From a virus: 28,616 bases of DNA. The translations under genes and the position numbers were made by a program. Location: the IMG/VR virus record IMGVR_UViG_3300012928_000031, positions 1 through 28,616 of that record, one strand, 5' to 3'. Positions 21,320 to 28,616 of the stretch are shown here, piece by piece (position 1 is the stretch's first letter; every line of letters starts with the position of its first letter). The notes beneath the pieces were generated by a model, which was not told the origin of the DNA, did not search any database, and saw nothing but the letters and a program-made list of their open reading frames with translations.

Positions 21320-21730
21320 ATGGGAAGTTGGGCAGTAAGACCGGGACTAAATAATGTTGGTTCTTACCAAGTTAGTGGTAAACCTTTCGCTTCAGGTTCG
21401 TGCTTGGCACCAGCAGCAGGATCAGCGACATTAAAAATAGAATTTCCTGCTGTGACAAAATGGGTTCAAATTGTACCACATAGTCAAGATTTAGGTGATT
21501 TAAAAGTTGGATTTAGTAAAGCCGGAACTCTTGGTACAAACTTTTTTACTGTTAATGTAAGCTCTAGTGCTGCAACAAGACTTGACTTAAAAGTTAGTGA
21601 ATTACATTTTGTTTCTGCTGATGCTACTACTTTTAAATTTGATATCATAGCCGGCTTAACTACCATTCCACCGAACTCTGTAGAAACTGATGATGGCGCT
21701 AGTTGGAAAGGCACTAGTGGAGTAGGATAG
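21320..21730 (+). CDS. Beta-rich small structural protein at start of fibre cluster
   Basis: This 136-aa protein starts at ATG 21320 with AAAGGAG upstream. It begins MGSWAVRPGLNNVGSYQVSG and consists of alternating beta strands (KIEFPAVTKWVQIVPHSQDL, NFFTVNVSSSAATRLDLKV, FKFDIIAGLT) with a Gly/Ser tail. From memory this MGSWAVRPGLNNVGSYQVSG opening is characteristic of a small protein located before tail-fibre or appendage genes in marine phages. It could be a head decoration or fibre-adaptor protein. No enzymatic motif is visible. Four bases separate it from the next gene. Confidence 0.65.
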   Translation: MGSWAVRPGLNNVGSYQVSGKPFASGSCLAPAAGSATLKIEFPAVTKWVQIVPHSQDLGDLKVGFSKAGTLGTNFFTVNVSSSAATRLDLKVSELHFVSADATTFKFDIIAGLTTIPPNSVETDDGASWKGTSGVG

Positions 21731-21734
21731 GCCC

Positions 21735-22439
21735 ATGGCGAATTTTGGCTGGGCATATGTAAATTGTACTGATGAGGAGGGTAGTGGCGGTCAAGCTGCT
21801 GGTCCCACTGGTTCTATTCAGTTTTTGTCCGCCCATAATACAACCAATGGTGTTGACAAACTAGTCTATCACACTGCCTCAGCATTTTCGTATAGCCCTA
21901 GTACTATGGTGCTATCTGGTAATTTAATAGTTACCGGTGCCATATCAGCTAGCGTTTTTCATTACAAAGACATTACTGTAATTGACGCAACAGGATCTAC
22001 AAATTTTGGCGATACTAACGACGACAGCCATATCAGAACTGGTAGTTTGATTGTTACAGAGGCTGGAGCCGGTCCCGCTAGTAATTTTGTTTTAAGTGCA
22101 AGTGCAACTCAAAAAGTTGTTAGTGTTGCTGGTTTTGCTGGCAAGTATACTGCGATTAGTGCGACACCTACCACACTTACGCAAGGCAGTCATATATATG
22201 GTGTGACTAGAACTTCTGCAACAACATTAGTATTTCCATCTGCTTCATCTGTCCCAGCCGGATTGATTTGGACAATTAAAGATGAAGTTCCTGCAAGAAC
22301 AGGTGCTGGTAATAATATTACATTAACAGGTACCGCCGGCGGTGATCAATTATTTGACAACGAAGGCACATATGTTCTTACTGGTACCATGCCGGCGATT
22401 AGTGTGTATTCAAACGGAACAAACTGGTTTGTCTTCTAA
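21735..22439 (+). CDS. Fibre/appendage protein with shared C-terminal domain (A)
   Basis: This 234-aa protein starts at ATG 21735. The middle has beta strands with T/S/G repeats (LSGNLIVTGAISASVFHYKD). The C-terminal 90 residues (TTLVFPSASSVPAGLIWTIK, then DEVPARTG, GGDQLFDNEGTYVL and SNGTNWFVF) match the C-termini of the proteins at 22459, 23326 and 25415 in order and spacing: L-P near the start, a V/I-K-D strand, D-G before the last strands, and an aromatic end. This is a small trimer-forming-type beta domain, probably a fibre tip or knob. A fibre role is inference from repeats and location. Confidence 0.7.
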   Translation: MANFGWAYVNCTDEEGSGGQAAGPTGSIQFLSAHNTTNGVDKLVYHTASAFSYSPSTMVLSGNLIVTGAISASVFHYKDITVIDATGSTNFGDTNDDSHIRTGSLIVTEAGAGPASNFVLSASATQKVVSVAGFAGKYTAISATPTTLTQGSHIYGVTRTSATTLVFPSASSVPAGLIWTIKDEVPARTGAGNNITLTGTAGGDQLFDNEGTYVLTGTMPAISVYSNGTNWFVF

Positions 22440-22458
22440 TTAAAGAAGGAGACACCGC

Positions 22459-23205
22459 ATGGCAAAAAATTCTATTACTGGGTCAGTAATTGCCCCTTTA
22501 TATTTTGGGCCCGGTTTAGATCAAGCCCCGGGTAATATTGTATCCGGTAATTTAAGTACCTCCGATGGTGCGGAAGTTATTAACATTCCTAGAGTTAGCA
22601 ATGCAACAAATAATGCTATTGTTACTAATGTAGATGGTAATGCTAATACTTTAACATGCGAATCCAACCTTACTTTTGATGGTGACACATTAAACGTCAC
22701 AGGAGAGATAACAGCTAGTACAGGTATTTCTGCGTCATACTTAATGGGCGATGGTAGTAGGCTTACAGGTATAACAGCCGGCGGTGGTACTGCTAATGCA
22801 CAGGGTCCATTAGGAGCACTTCAATTTCGCGATGATGCCGGAGCAGGAACGATTAGTGGTTCTAATAATCTTGTATTCAACAATAATATTTTACAGGTTT
22901 TTGGCGGTCTTAAACTTAATAGAAGAAATACAAACACTACTATAACAGCATCCACTACAGACTACTATATTGGCACCAATACAACCAATGGTGTTTTATC
23001 AATTAGATTACCTGATGCCGCTAATTTATTAGATGGTCAAACATACGTTGTGAAAGATGAAGCTGGTACAGCAGCATCTAATAATGTTACAATTTTGGCA
23101 TCTGGTTCGCAAACAATCGATGGTCAAAATTCAGTAATTTTGGAATCACCTTTTGCATCTATCCAGCTTTATTGCAACGGTGCAAATAAATACTTCATTA
23201 CATAG
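22459..23205 (+). CDS. Fibre/appendage protein with shared modules (B)
   Basis: ATG 22459 is preceded by AAGGAGA. The 248-aa protein has an N-terminal strand region, then module 1 (LTFDGDTLNVTGEITASTGI, then MGDGSRLTG), which recurs in the protein at 26580. It ends with the shared C-terminal domain (LSIRLPDAANLLDGQTYVVK, DEAGTA, TIDGQNSVILESPFASIQLY, NKYFIT). TIDGQNSVILESPFA is nearly the same as DIDGQSAVVLESPFA in the 23326 protein, showing recent shared ancestry. The gap after it (23206-23325) holds no gene but contains candidate late-promoter elements. It is a probable fibre or receptor-binding component. Confidence 0.7.
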   Translation: MAKNSITGSVIAPLYFGPGLDQAPGNIVSGNLSTSDGAEVINIPRVSNATNNAIVTNVDGNANTLTCESNLTFDGDTLNVTGEITASTGISASYLMGDGSRLTGITAGGGTANAQGPLGALQFRDDAGAGTISGSNNLVFNNNILQVFGGLKLNRRNTNTTITASTTDYYIGTNTTNGVLSIRLPDAANLLDGQTYVVKDEAGTAASNNVTILASGSQTIDGQNSVILESPFASIQLYCNGANKYFIT

Positions 23206-23226
23206 AAAAATACTGCACGGTACGTA

Positions 23227-23299
23227 CTATTTATAATTGAGCGGGTTGCTATTTATGCATATGAAAAATGGATAGGTGTATCTCGTTCAGCTATAAATA
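23227..23299 (+). promoter_or_regulatory. T4-type late promoter region before highly expressed fibre gene
   Basis: CTATAAATA at 23291-23299 contains TATAAATA (23292-23299), the exact T4 late-promoter -10 element recognised by the gp55 sigma factor with the gp45 clamp. It starts 35 bases before ATG 23326. Two CTATTTAT elements (23227-23234 and 23249-23256) lie further upstream in the same 120-base gap. No -35 box is needed for T4-type late promoters. Whether this phage encodes gp55/gp33/gp45 cannot be seen in this window. Confidence 0.6.
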
Positions 23300-23325
23300 A
23301 AACTTAAAATGGAGGGTTTTTAAAC

Positions 23326-25089
23326 ATGGCTTACAAATTTCAATTCGGACAGGCAATTTTGTCCGGTGCTTTGGACCAAGAAGGTGACGTTCAAATCAAG
23401 GATCAAGCTGGGGCTACCCAAATTAAACTTGATGACAACGGTATCATTTCTGGTTCTGGCGATTTTCAAATGAAAGGTAACCTCGTTGTTAACGAAGTCA
23501 ACCGCATTACTGCTGCTGGTGCAGCTTCCTTTACCAGCATTGATGGTTCTGGTGACTTAACAGTTGCTTCGATCACAAACGCTGAGTTTACTGTTGATGC
23601 AAGTGGTAACACCGACATTGATGGTACTTTAAATGTTGAAGGTGTTCCCACCTTTCAAGCTAAGTCGGTACACTCGGCTGGTGCTGAGTTTAACAGCCAA
23701 GGTATAACTTCAGTTGGTTCTATTGCTGGCGCTTCTAGCATTGACGGTACTGGTGATCTTACTATGGGCACCATTACTATGAGTGGTTTTGCTGTCGATT
23801 CCGATGGTGATACCGCGCTTAAGTCTTTAGCTGTTGACGATTCCTCAACCATTGGTTGTGATTCTGACACTGATCTTTTGACTTTTGCTGATCAATCGAT
23901 TACTGTTGCTGCTGATGCCGCTCTTACCTACAAGGGTACTGCCATCACTTCGACTGGTGCAGAACTTAACCTAGTTGACGGTTCTCAAGCTGGCACTGTT
24001 GTGAACAGCAAAGCTGTAATCTATGGCGCTGGTGGTCAGGTCGTTGCTAACGCACTTACAGGTACTCTTAGATTCTCGCTTGACGTAGCTGCTAACAGTG
24101 GTATCGGTATGACCCCATTCGATAACTCTGCTAACGTTGCTGATCTCGGAATTAGTGCTTCTTTCATGCAAGCCGCTGATGTTGCTGTCGCTGATGATCA
24201 GCTTGTTATGCTTGATTCTGATGGTTCTGTTAAGCGTGAAAGCTTCGCTGATTATGCTACCGCAATCGCTGGTGATGGTCTCGCTGCTTCTGCTGGTGTT
24301 CTCTCTGTCTCCTTGACCGAGTTAACCGAAGCTGCTGTTAACGTTGCTGCTGACTCGTTGATTTTCATCGATGCAGACGGAAACGTTACTCGTAGAGATA
24401 CTTTTGCTGATTATGCTACTGCACTTGCTGGTGACGGTATTGCCGCATCTTCTGGCGTCCTTGCTGTTGGTGTAGATGATTCGTCTATCGAAATCAACTC
24501 TGATGCACTTCGTCTTAAAGATGACGGTGTTACTGGTGCCAAGCTTGCTCCTGCAGTTGCTGGCGCTGGTCTCGCTCAAGACGGTTCTGGAAACCTTGAT
24601 ATTGGTGCTGCTGCAAATGCTGGTATCGCTGTGAATGCAGACGATATCGCTCTTGATCTTAACGATCTTTCTGCCGCTACTGTCAACGTTGCTAACGATA
24701 GCATCGCTATCATCGACGCTGATGACAGTAATGTTTCCAAGAAAGAAAGCATTGTAGACTTTGTTTCTGGTATCGCTGGTGCAGGTCTTTCGGCTGCATC
24801 TGGACAGCTTTCTGTTCAAGGCAACACAGTTACAGCTATCACTGATGGTATTTCGTTATCTGAAGGTTATAACTTTGCTACCGGCTCGACTGGTGGTACT
24901 ACGTTACTCCCTGCTTCGCCAAGCGTTGGTGATGTTGTTACTGTTAAGAATTCAACTGGTGGTGTCCTTGTTGTTGCTCGCGGAGACGCTGGTCACGACA
25001 TCGATGGACAATCTGCTGTTGTTCTTGAGTCGCCATTTGCTGCTGTCACATGTGTATACATGGTCGCAAACAAGTGGAAGATTGTGTAA
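23326..25089 (+). CDS. Long fibre/appendage protein, apparently highly expressed (C)
   Basis: This 587-aa, Ala/Gly/Asp/Val-rich protein starts at ATG 23326 with GGAGGG upstream. It begins MAYKFQFGQAILSGALDQEG. Three similar blocks are seen near residues 290-329, 344-383 and 458-500: a D-x-D hydrophobic strand, FADYATAxAGDGxAAS and GVLxV. It ends with the shared C-terminal domain (VGDVVTVKNSTGGVLVVARG, HDIDGQSAVVLESPFAAVT). The DNA uses GCT, GGT, CGT and AAC/GAC-type codons more than its AT-rich neighbours, as in highly expressed genes. With its own late promoter and terminator it appears to be a separate high-output unit. It could be a major fibre or head-decoration fibre; minor repeats argue for an elongated, trimeric shaft. 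Confidence 0.7.
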   Translation: MAYKFQFGQAILSGALDQEGDVQIKDQAGATQIKLDDNGIISGSGDFQMKGNLVVNEVNRITAAGAASFTSIDGSGDLTVASITNAEFTVDASGNTDIDGTLNVEGVPTFQAKSVHSAGAEFNSQGITSVGSIAGASSIDGTGDLTMGTITMSGFAVDSDGDTALKSLAVDDSSTIGCDSDTDLLTFADQSITVAADAALTYKGTAITSTGAELNLVDGSQAGTVVNSKAVIYGAGGQVVANALTGTLRFSLDVAANSGIGMTPFDNSANVADLGISASFMQAADVAVADDQLVMLDSDGSVKRESFADYATAIAGDGLAASAGVLSVSLTELTEAAVNVAADSLIFIDADGNVTRRDTFADYATALAGDGIAASSGVLAVGVDDSSIEINSDALRLKDDGVTGAKLAPAVAGAGLAQDGSGNLDIGAAANAGIAVNADDIALDLNDLSAATVNVANDSIAIIDADDSNVSKKESIVDFVSGIAGAGLSAASGQLSVQGNTVTAITDGISLSEGYNFATGSTGGTTLLPASPSVGDVVTVKNSTGGVLVVARGDAGHDIDGQSAVVLESPFAAVTCVYMVANKWKIV

Positions 25090-25119
25090 TCAATCTTTTT
25101 CAACTTTGTTGAATCCTTT

Positions 25120-25152
25120 GGATGTCTCCCTTGTGGGGGCATCCTTTTTTTT
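25120..25152 (+). terminator. Strong intrinsic terminator after fibre gene
   Basis: GGATG (25120-25124) pairs with CATCC (25140-25144), and CTCCC pairs with GGGGG (one T-G pair) across a TTGT loop, with one unpaired T in the 5' arm. Eight T residues follow (25145-25152). This is the only clear factor-independent terminator seen in the window. It separates the highly expressed fibre gene from the Smr gene. Confidence 0.85.
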
Positions 25153-25166
25153 GTACTACTTATTGT

Positions 25167-25403
25167 GTGAAGGTTTTAGATTTGCATGGTAAAACTCATG
25201 TTGAAGCTCGATATTTAGTGGAAGAGTTTGTACTTTTGAATGAAACACCTATTAAAATAGTGACTGGCAATTCAGATCAAATGAAAATTATCGTTAAAGA
25301 AATAGCAGAGAAGCATAAAATGTATTATTTCCCCGAACATTTCAGCAACTTTGGAGCCTACATAATACAAGACAAAACGATAAGTTCATCTATTTATGGT
25401 TGA
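25167..25403 (+). CDS. Small Smr-domain protein
   Basis: GTG 25167 is the likely start because the product then begins MKVLDLHGKTHVEARYLVEE. Upstream in-frame starts fall within the terminator, and the ribosome-binding site is poor. The 78-aa protein matches the Smr (MutS2 C-terminal) domain: the DLHG motif after the first strand, a helix, then PIKIVTGNSDQMKIIVKEIA, where TGNS takes the place of the usual HGKG/TGKG loop, and a final strand. Smr domains bind or cut nucleic acids (DNA junctions or RNA, as in SmrB). It is close to a minimal domain and lies alone among fibre genes just after a terminator. Role in the phage is unknown. Confidence 0.7.
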   Translation: MKVLDLHGKTHVEARYLVEEFVLLNETPIKIVTGNSDQMKIIVKEIAEKHKMYYFPEHFSNFGAYIIQDKTISSSIYG

Positions 25404-25414
25404 GAGGATTAAAA

Positions 25415-26548
25415 ATGGCATACAATGTTTTAAAAGGTAACGTAGAGGGTTCAGTTGACCAACATGGCGATCAAGAAATCAACGGAGTAAAAGTATTTAA
25501 AAATACCGTTAGCGCAAGTGTGTTTTGGGATACAGATTCTCAAAGCCCCTGTGCTACTATGAAAGATGTTGCAATAAAAAAGATAAAGGGTAATATAAAC
25601 AATGGATTAATTATCTGCGACAAAGAGCATGGAGCACGAACACACCATAATTTAAAATATAATCAAGACACCGAAACCCTTAGTGCGAACACAGTTGCAG
25701 CAACCACATTTGTTGGTTCTGGCATGTATTTAAAAGATATTCCTAATGATTCATTCACAGGGCCTATTGATGCTAATTTTTTAAATCACGGTGTAGGACT
25801 TCAAAATTTACGAGGTAATTTACAATTAAAAACAAATAACGGTTTAATCGCCGATGAAGCAGGTGTTGGACTATCCCTTTCGGCAAATTCTGGTATATCG
25901 ATTAAATCAAACAAAATATCTGTTGACCCAACTAAACTTGAGTCAATCAATAGAGAGGGACAAAATTTAAGTGATAACGATCTCCTCATTGTCGCTGATG
26001 TGTCAAGAGGCAATTCAACCAACACAACGTTATCTAATTTATATGATTCCTATATAAAAGCAAAAGTTCCATATCCAGTGGGTAATAAAGGCTCACTACA
26101 ATTTAAAGGTAAAAAAGATTTTGAATCCTGCGACAATTTGAATTATGACTCAGAAACTAGCACTTTAAGTTTAGAAGGCACAGTTGGTTCTAAATCAATT
26201 GTAAGTAAATCAAAAATGGTTTGCCAAGGTGCAGTTTATCATAATATAACTAAAGTAAGTGAAAAAACTTATGAGGTTAACAACACAGACTATACAATCA
26301 TATGCGATGCTCAAAAGAATCACGTCCACGTGAATCTGCCTCCAGCACAGAATAATACTGGAAGAATTATTGTTGTTAAGAAAGCAGACTCAGGTAAAAT
26401 CAAACTAACAGCTAATAAAGTTAGTGTTGTTTGCGAAGATAGTAAAATTGATTTAAACAATAGAACAGAAATAAAAATGAATTACTCATCGAGAACATTT
26501 CAGTCAGACGGTGAAAACTGGCACATTATTGGCACCAAGGGAACTTGA
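25415..26548 (+). CDS. Fibre/appendage protein with shared C-terminal domain (D)
   Basis: ATG 25415 is chosen because GAGAGGA lies upstream; an upstream TTG (25400) would overlap the previous stop. The 377-aa product begins MAYNVLKGNVEGSVDQHGDQ, an opening comparable to the MAYKFQFGQAILSGALDQEG of the 23326 protein and the MAYNNNKGPQHSGDIQFEG of the 26580 protein. The body has strand-rich segments (TTFVGSGMYLKDIP, GLSLSANSGISIKSNKISVD) and ends with the shared tip domain (NLPPAQNNTGRIIVVKKADS and FQSDGENWHIIGTKGT). In contrast to 23326 it uses ordinary AT-rich codons. Probable fibre or receptor-binding component; inferred. Confidence 0.7.
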   Translation: MAYNVLKGNVEGSVDQHGDQEINGVKVFKNTVSASVFWDTDSQSPCATMKDVAIKKIKGNINNGLIICDKEHGARTHHNLKYNQDTETLSANTVAATTFVGSGMYLKDIPNDSFTGPIDANFLNHGVGLQNLRGNLQLKTNNGLIADEAGVGLSLSANSGISIKSNKISVDPTKLESINREGQNLSDNDLLIVADVSRGNSTNTTLSNLYDSYIKAKVPYPVGNKGSLQFKGKKDFESCDNLNYDSETSTLSLEGTVGSKSIVSKSKMVCQGAVYHNITKVSEKTYEVNNTDYTIICDAQKNHVHVNLPPAQNNTGRIIVVKKADSGKIKLTANKVSVVCEDSKIDLNNRTEIKMNYSSRTFQSDGENWHIIGTKGT

Positions 26549-26579
26549 TTTCTACTTATAAACGAAGGAACCACACAAC

Positions 26580-28127
26580 ATGGCATATAACAACAACAAA
26601 GGACCACAACACTCAGGCGACATTCAGTTTGAGGGTGACCCTGACGAAACTAAGATTGATTTCGAGAATGACTCTATAACACTTAAAGCTGGAGCCGTTG
26701 GCAGTCTTGATCTAAATAACAGTAGAGTTGTGATTTCTGTGCCTTTGTCTGGTTCTGAAATTCTTGGAGACGGCACATACTTACAAGGTATCACTGGTTC
26801 TGGCGGTACTATGTCGAGTTTTATACTATCAGGCAACACCGGCACTACACAGACAATTATAAATGGTAACACTTTATTTGTTTCTGGTGGTACTGGTTTG
26901 ACAGCTAATGTTGCCGCTACTGATAAAGTATCTCTTGCTCTTGATGATACATCCGTGAGTGCTGGTTCTTATACATATACTTCTCTAACCGTTGATGCAC
27001 AAGGTAGACTAACCGCTGCATCAAATGGCACTGCTCCTGCTATTGCCACGCTTTCTAACGCTGGCTCAAACCGTGTTATAACTTCTGATGGGGGTGATCA
27101 AGCATCAGGGGAATCAAACTTAACATTTGACGGCACCAAGCTTGATGTAACCGGACACATAACAGCCAGCCTTGGGATTTCGGGTTCTTACTTTATGGGT
27201 GATGGTTCTGGTTTGACTGGTCTGCCGTTACCAGCTATTGCAAACTATAATACATCAGGTGATAATCGAATCATTACCTCGGTCGATGCTGATACAGTTC
27301 AAGGCGAAGCTAATCTTACATTTGATGGTTCACTATTGAATCTAGCAGGTGCACTTGAGGCTACTCAAGCAATCACAAGCTCCTTGGGAATACATGTAAC
27401 AGGTTCCAGTCCTAAATTATCTATCGGCACAAAAGGTGGTCATAGCAACCAAGACGGGATGCTCTTTGTTAGACCAACCGATGAAGCCGGCAATAATCAT
27501 GTTTTAGCTTTGTTCCAAGGAGCTTCGGGAGACGGACAACGAATTGTATTTGCTGCCAGTGGCTCCGGTCAAGTTCTTATAGGCGGTGGACATATCGCTG
27601 GAGGTATACTTAGTGTAAGTGGCTCGACAGCAGAAACGCTGATCACAGCAAAAAGTGACTCACTCACCAATGCTTTTCAGGTTGCTGGAAATGGTAACAC
27701 AACCATATCAGGCTCGTTAAGGGCTAAATCTTTACATATGACAAGTCACAAATTTGCACCCGGAGGATCTACTGCACATTTTGTAAGATTTGATACGAAT
27801 GGTTCTGATGCGGTGCAGAATGACAATAACAAATTAGTGGCACCGTTTTCTGGAAAACTTATAAAAGTCGTTGCTAGAGCAACATCAGCACCCGGTAGTA
27901 CAGTTATTGGGTTACACAGTAATGTAGACGGTGCACAAAATGTTAGCAGTACATCTACTGAGGACATAACAGTTAATATGGCAAGCGCTAATACGACATA
28001 TACCTTTAACTTTACAGATACCGCAAACTATGGTCCGGGCGACATTGTTGGTGTTAAATTTAACCCAACTAGCAATCCCGGTACAGTAACTCTTACCTCT
28101 GTCTGGGAATTTGATCAAAATTCATAG
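26580..28127 (+). CDS. Long fibre/appendage protein with repeated modules (E)
   Basis: This 515-aa protein starts at ATG 26580 with GAAGGA upstream. It contains repeated modules: LGDGTYLQGITGSGG (near residue 60), LTFDGTKLDVTGHITASLGI with MGDGSGLTG, and LTFDGSLLNLAGALEATQAI. Module 2 closely resembles the module in the 22459 protein (LTFDGDTLNVTGEITASTGI, MGDGSRLTG). The C-terminal 120 residues (FAPGGSTAHFVRFDTNGSDA, FSGKLIKVVARATSAPGSTV, TNPGTVTLTSVWEFDQNS) form a different tip domain from the other four fibres. It is likely a fibre shaft with a distinct receptor-binding or cap domain. The role is inferred from repeats and location. Confidence 0.7.
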   Translation: MAYNNNKGPQHSGDIQFEGDPDETKIDFENDSITLKAGAVGSLDLNNSRVVISVPLSGSEILGDGTYLQGITGSGGTMSSFILSGNTGTTQTIINGNTLFVSGGTGLTANVAATDKVSLALDDTSVSAGSYTYTSLTVDAQGRLTAASNGTAPAIATLSNAGSNRVITSDGGDQASGESNLTFDGTKLDVTGHITASLGISGSYFMGDGSGLTGLPLPAIANYNTSGDNRIITSVDADTVQGEANLTFDGSLLNLAGALEATQAITSSLGIHVTGSSPKLSIGTKGGHSNQDGMLFVRPTDEAGNNHVLALFQGASGDGQRIVFAASGSGQVLIGGGHIAGGILSVSGSTAETLITAKSDSLTNAFQVAGNGNTTISGSLRAKSLHMTSHKFAPGGSTAHFVRFDTNGSDAVQNDNNKLVAPFSGKLIKVVARATSAPGSTVIGLHSNVDGAQNVSSTSTEDITVNMASANTTYTFNFTDTANYGPGDIVGVKFNPTSNPGTVTLTSVWEFDQNS

Positions 28128-28180
28128 CAGTTAGTTAATAAATAATGAATGATTAAAATGGCTTTCCGTCCATAATAATA

Positions 28181-28188
28181 CTATTTAT
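28181..28188 (+). promoter_or_regulatory. CTATTTAT element, candidate late promoter of scaffold gene
   Basis: CTATTTAT lies 40 bases before the ATG at 28221, in a 93-base gap without a gene. The distance is similar to that of the CTATAAATA element before 23326 (35) and CTATTTA before 21320 (39). An AATAAATA string (28137-28144) matches TATAAATA at 7 of 8 positions in the same gap and is an alternative. Either could be a late promoter; not proven. Confidence 0.4.
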
Positions 28189-28220
28189 TTCTGAATTATT
28201 GTCAATTTAGGAGTAAATTC

Positions 28221-28616
28221 ATGTCTAATCTTCTTAACGAATCCATCGTGGATGCAAAAGCACTTCGCGAATCAGCACTAAAGAACGCTGAATCTGTTGT
28301 TATTGAAAAGTATGCCGATGAGGTGAAAAGAACACTTGAAAGCTTGTTAGAGCAGGAAGAAGATTTAGGCTTGGGCACTCAACCAACTGAAGAAGTTCCT
28401 GCTTCCAACGGTGAGGAAGTAGTTCAAGAAGAAAGTGATGATGTCCCACTCGCTGCAACTGATGGATTGGGCGAGAACGAAGGGACCAATCTTGATTCTC
28501 TACAATCTGAGGGAGAAGATGTTGAGGTGACTCTTGACTTGGGTGCCCTTCAAGAAGCTATTGAGGCACTTTCGAGCGAACTTGATGAAGAAATCGATTT
28601 GACAATTGAAGAAGAA
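28221..28616 (+). CDS. Probable prohead core scaffold protein, 3'-truncated by window edge
   Basis: ATG 28221 follows AGGAG (28209-28213) by 7 bases. The 132 visible residues begin MSNLLNESIVDAKALRESAL followed by KNAESVVIEKYADEVKRTL, a charged helix. A highly acidic Glu/Asp-rich, low-complexity region follows (EEVVQEESDDVPLAATDGL, DEEIDLTIEEE). Acidic coiled-coil proteins of this kind, encoded with the protease and major capsid protein, are the scaffold of T4-type proheads (gp22) and are degraded by the gp21-type protease. The LLNEAIxDAKALRE-type opening is familiar to me from marine phage scaffold annotations. The frame is still open at the window edge, and the major capsid gene is expected further downstream. 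Confidence 0.7.
   Translation, partial: MSNLLNESIVDAKALRESALKNAESVVIEKYADEVKRTLESLLEQEEDLGLGTQPTEEVPASNGEEVVQEESDDVPLAATDGLGENEGTNLDSLQSEGEDVEVTLDLGALQEAIEALSSELDEEIDLTIEEE

Noticed and set aside
21841-21900. TTGACA-like and TATA-like strings inside coding regions (for example within 21735-22439 and 17654-18454)
   Set aside because: They lie inside genes without properly spaced partner boxes and are expected by chance in A+T-rich DNA.
24322-24819. 165-aa antisense ORF within the fibre gene 23326-25089
   Set aside because: It is explained by the biased codon use and repeats of the + strand gene; it has no initiation signals.
25122-25166. Longer start for the Smr protein
   Set aside because: The extension is encoded by the terminator hairpin and T-run, so it would not be on a normal transcript from upstream.
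1-28616. tRNA genes, CRISPR arrays, insertion sequences or integrase/attachment sites
   Set aside because: No cloverleaf-like sequences, spaced repeats, transposase motifs or recombinase motifs were recognised; the direct repeat at 9825/10361 has no transposase between its copies.

Overview
The window is a continuous piece of a lytic tailed-phage genome, most like the marine T4-supergroup (myovirus-type) phages. Every supported gene lies on the + strand, genes are packed with ATGA/TAATG overlaps, and the DNA is A+T-rich. A T4-style head module is present (terminase large subunit, portal, gp21-type prohead protease, start of an acidic scaffold) together with phage DNA-metabolism genes. No tRNA, rRNA, IS element, CRISPR array or integrase was seen. 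The host cannot be named from the sequence; the encoded bS21 and the overall gene set are reminiscent of phages of abundant marine bacteria.

Region 1 (1-7942), DNA metabolism: the 3' end of a beta-rich, probably virion protein; a RuvC-like Holliday-junction nuclease; two small SH3/KOW-like proteins; a UV damage endonuclease (uvsE) behind a near-consensus sigma70 promoter; a zinc-finger/TOPRIM primase interrupted by one in-frame TAG; a hypothetical protein; a 39-aa hydrophobic peptide behind a second sigma70-like promoter; and a single-chain fusion of SbcD/Mre11 nuclease with SbcC/Rad50 ATPase (T4 gp47-gp46 equivalents).

Region 2 (7942-14045), accessory and lysis genes: small proteins that begin with the same amphipathic leader (consensus MKITKxQLKxIIxEE) but have unrelated bodies; a tubulin/FtsZ-family GTPase; a cassette flanked by a 26-bp exact direct repeat that copies the ftsZ-like 3' end; a holin-like/spanin-like overlapping set; a zinc-ribbon protein; and two proteins just upstream of the terminase.

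Region 3 (14042-21277), head assembly: terminase large subunit, portal, two probable head/neck proteins, a three-helix membrane protein, prohead protease, further small proteins, and a phage copy of ribosomal protein bS21.

Region 4 (21281-28127), fibre/appendage genes: six beta-rich proteins that share C-terminal and internal modules. One of them (23326-25089) is an isolated, apparently highly expressed unit with a T4-type late promoter and a strong intrinsic terminator, and is followed by a tiny Smr-domain protein. The window ends inside the probable prohead scaffold gene.

Main points for follow-up: the shared N-terminal leader on at least six proteins (a candidate capsid-targeting or protease-processed signal, since a gp21-type protease is encoded here), the repeat-flanked leader-gene cassette, the nuclease-ATPase fusion, the FtsZ-like protein, bS21, and the amber codon in the primase.
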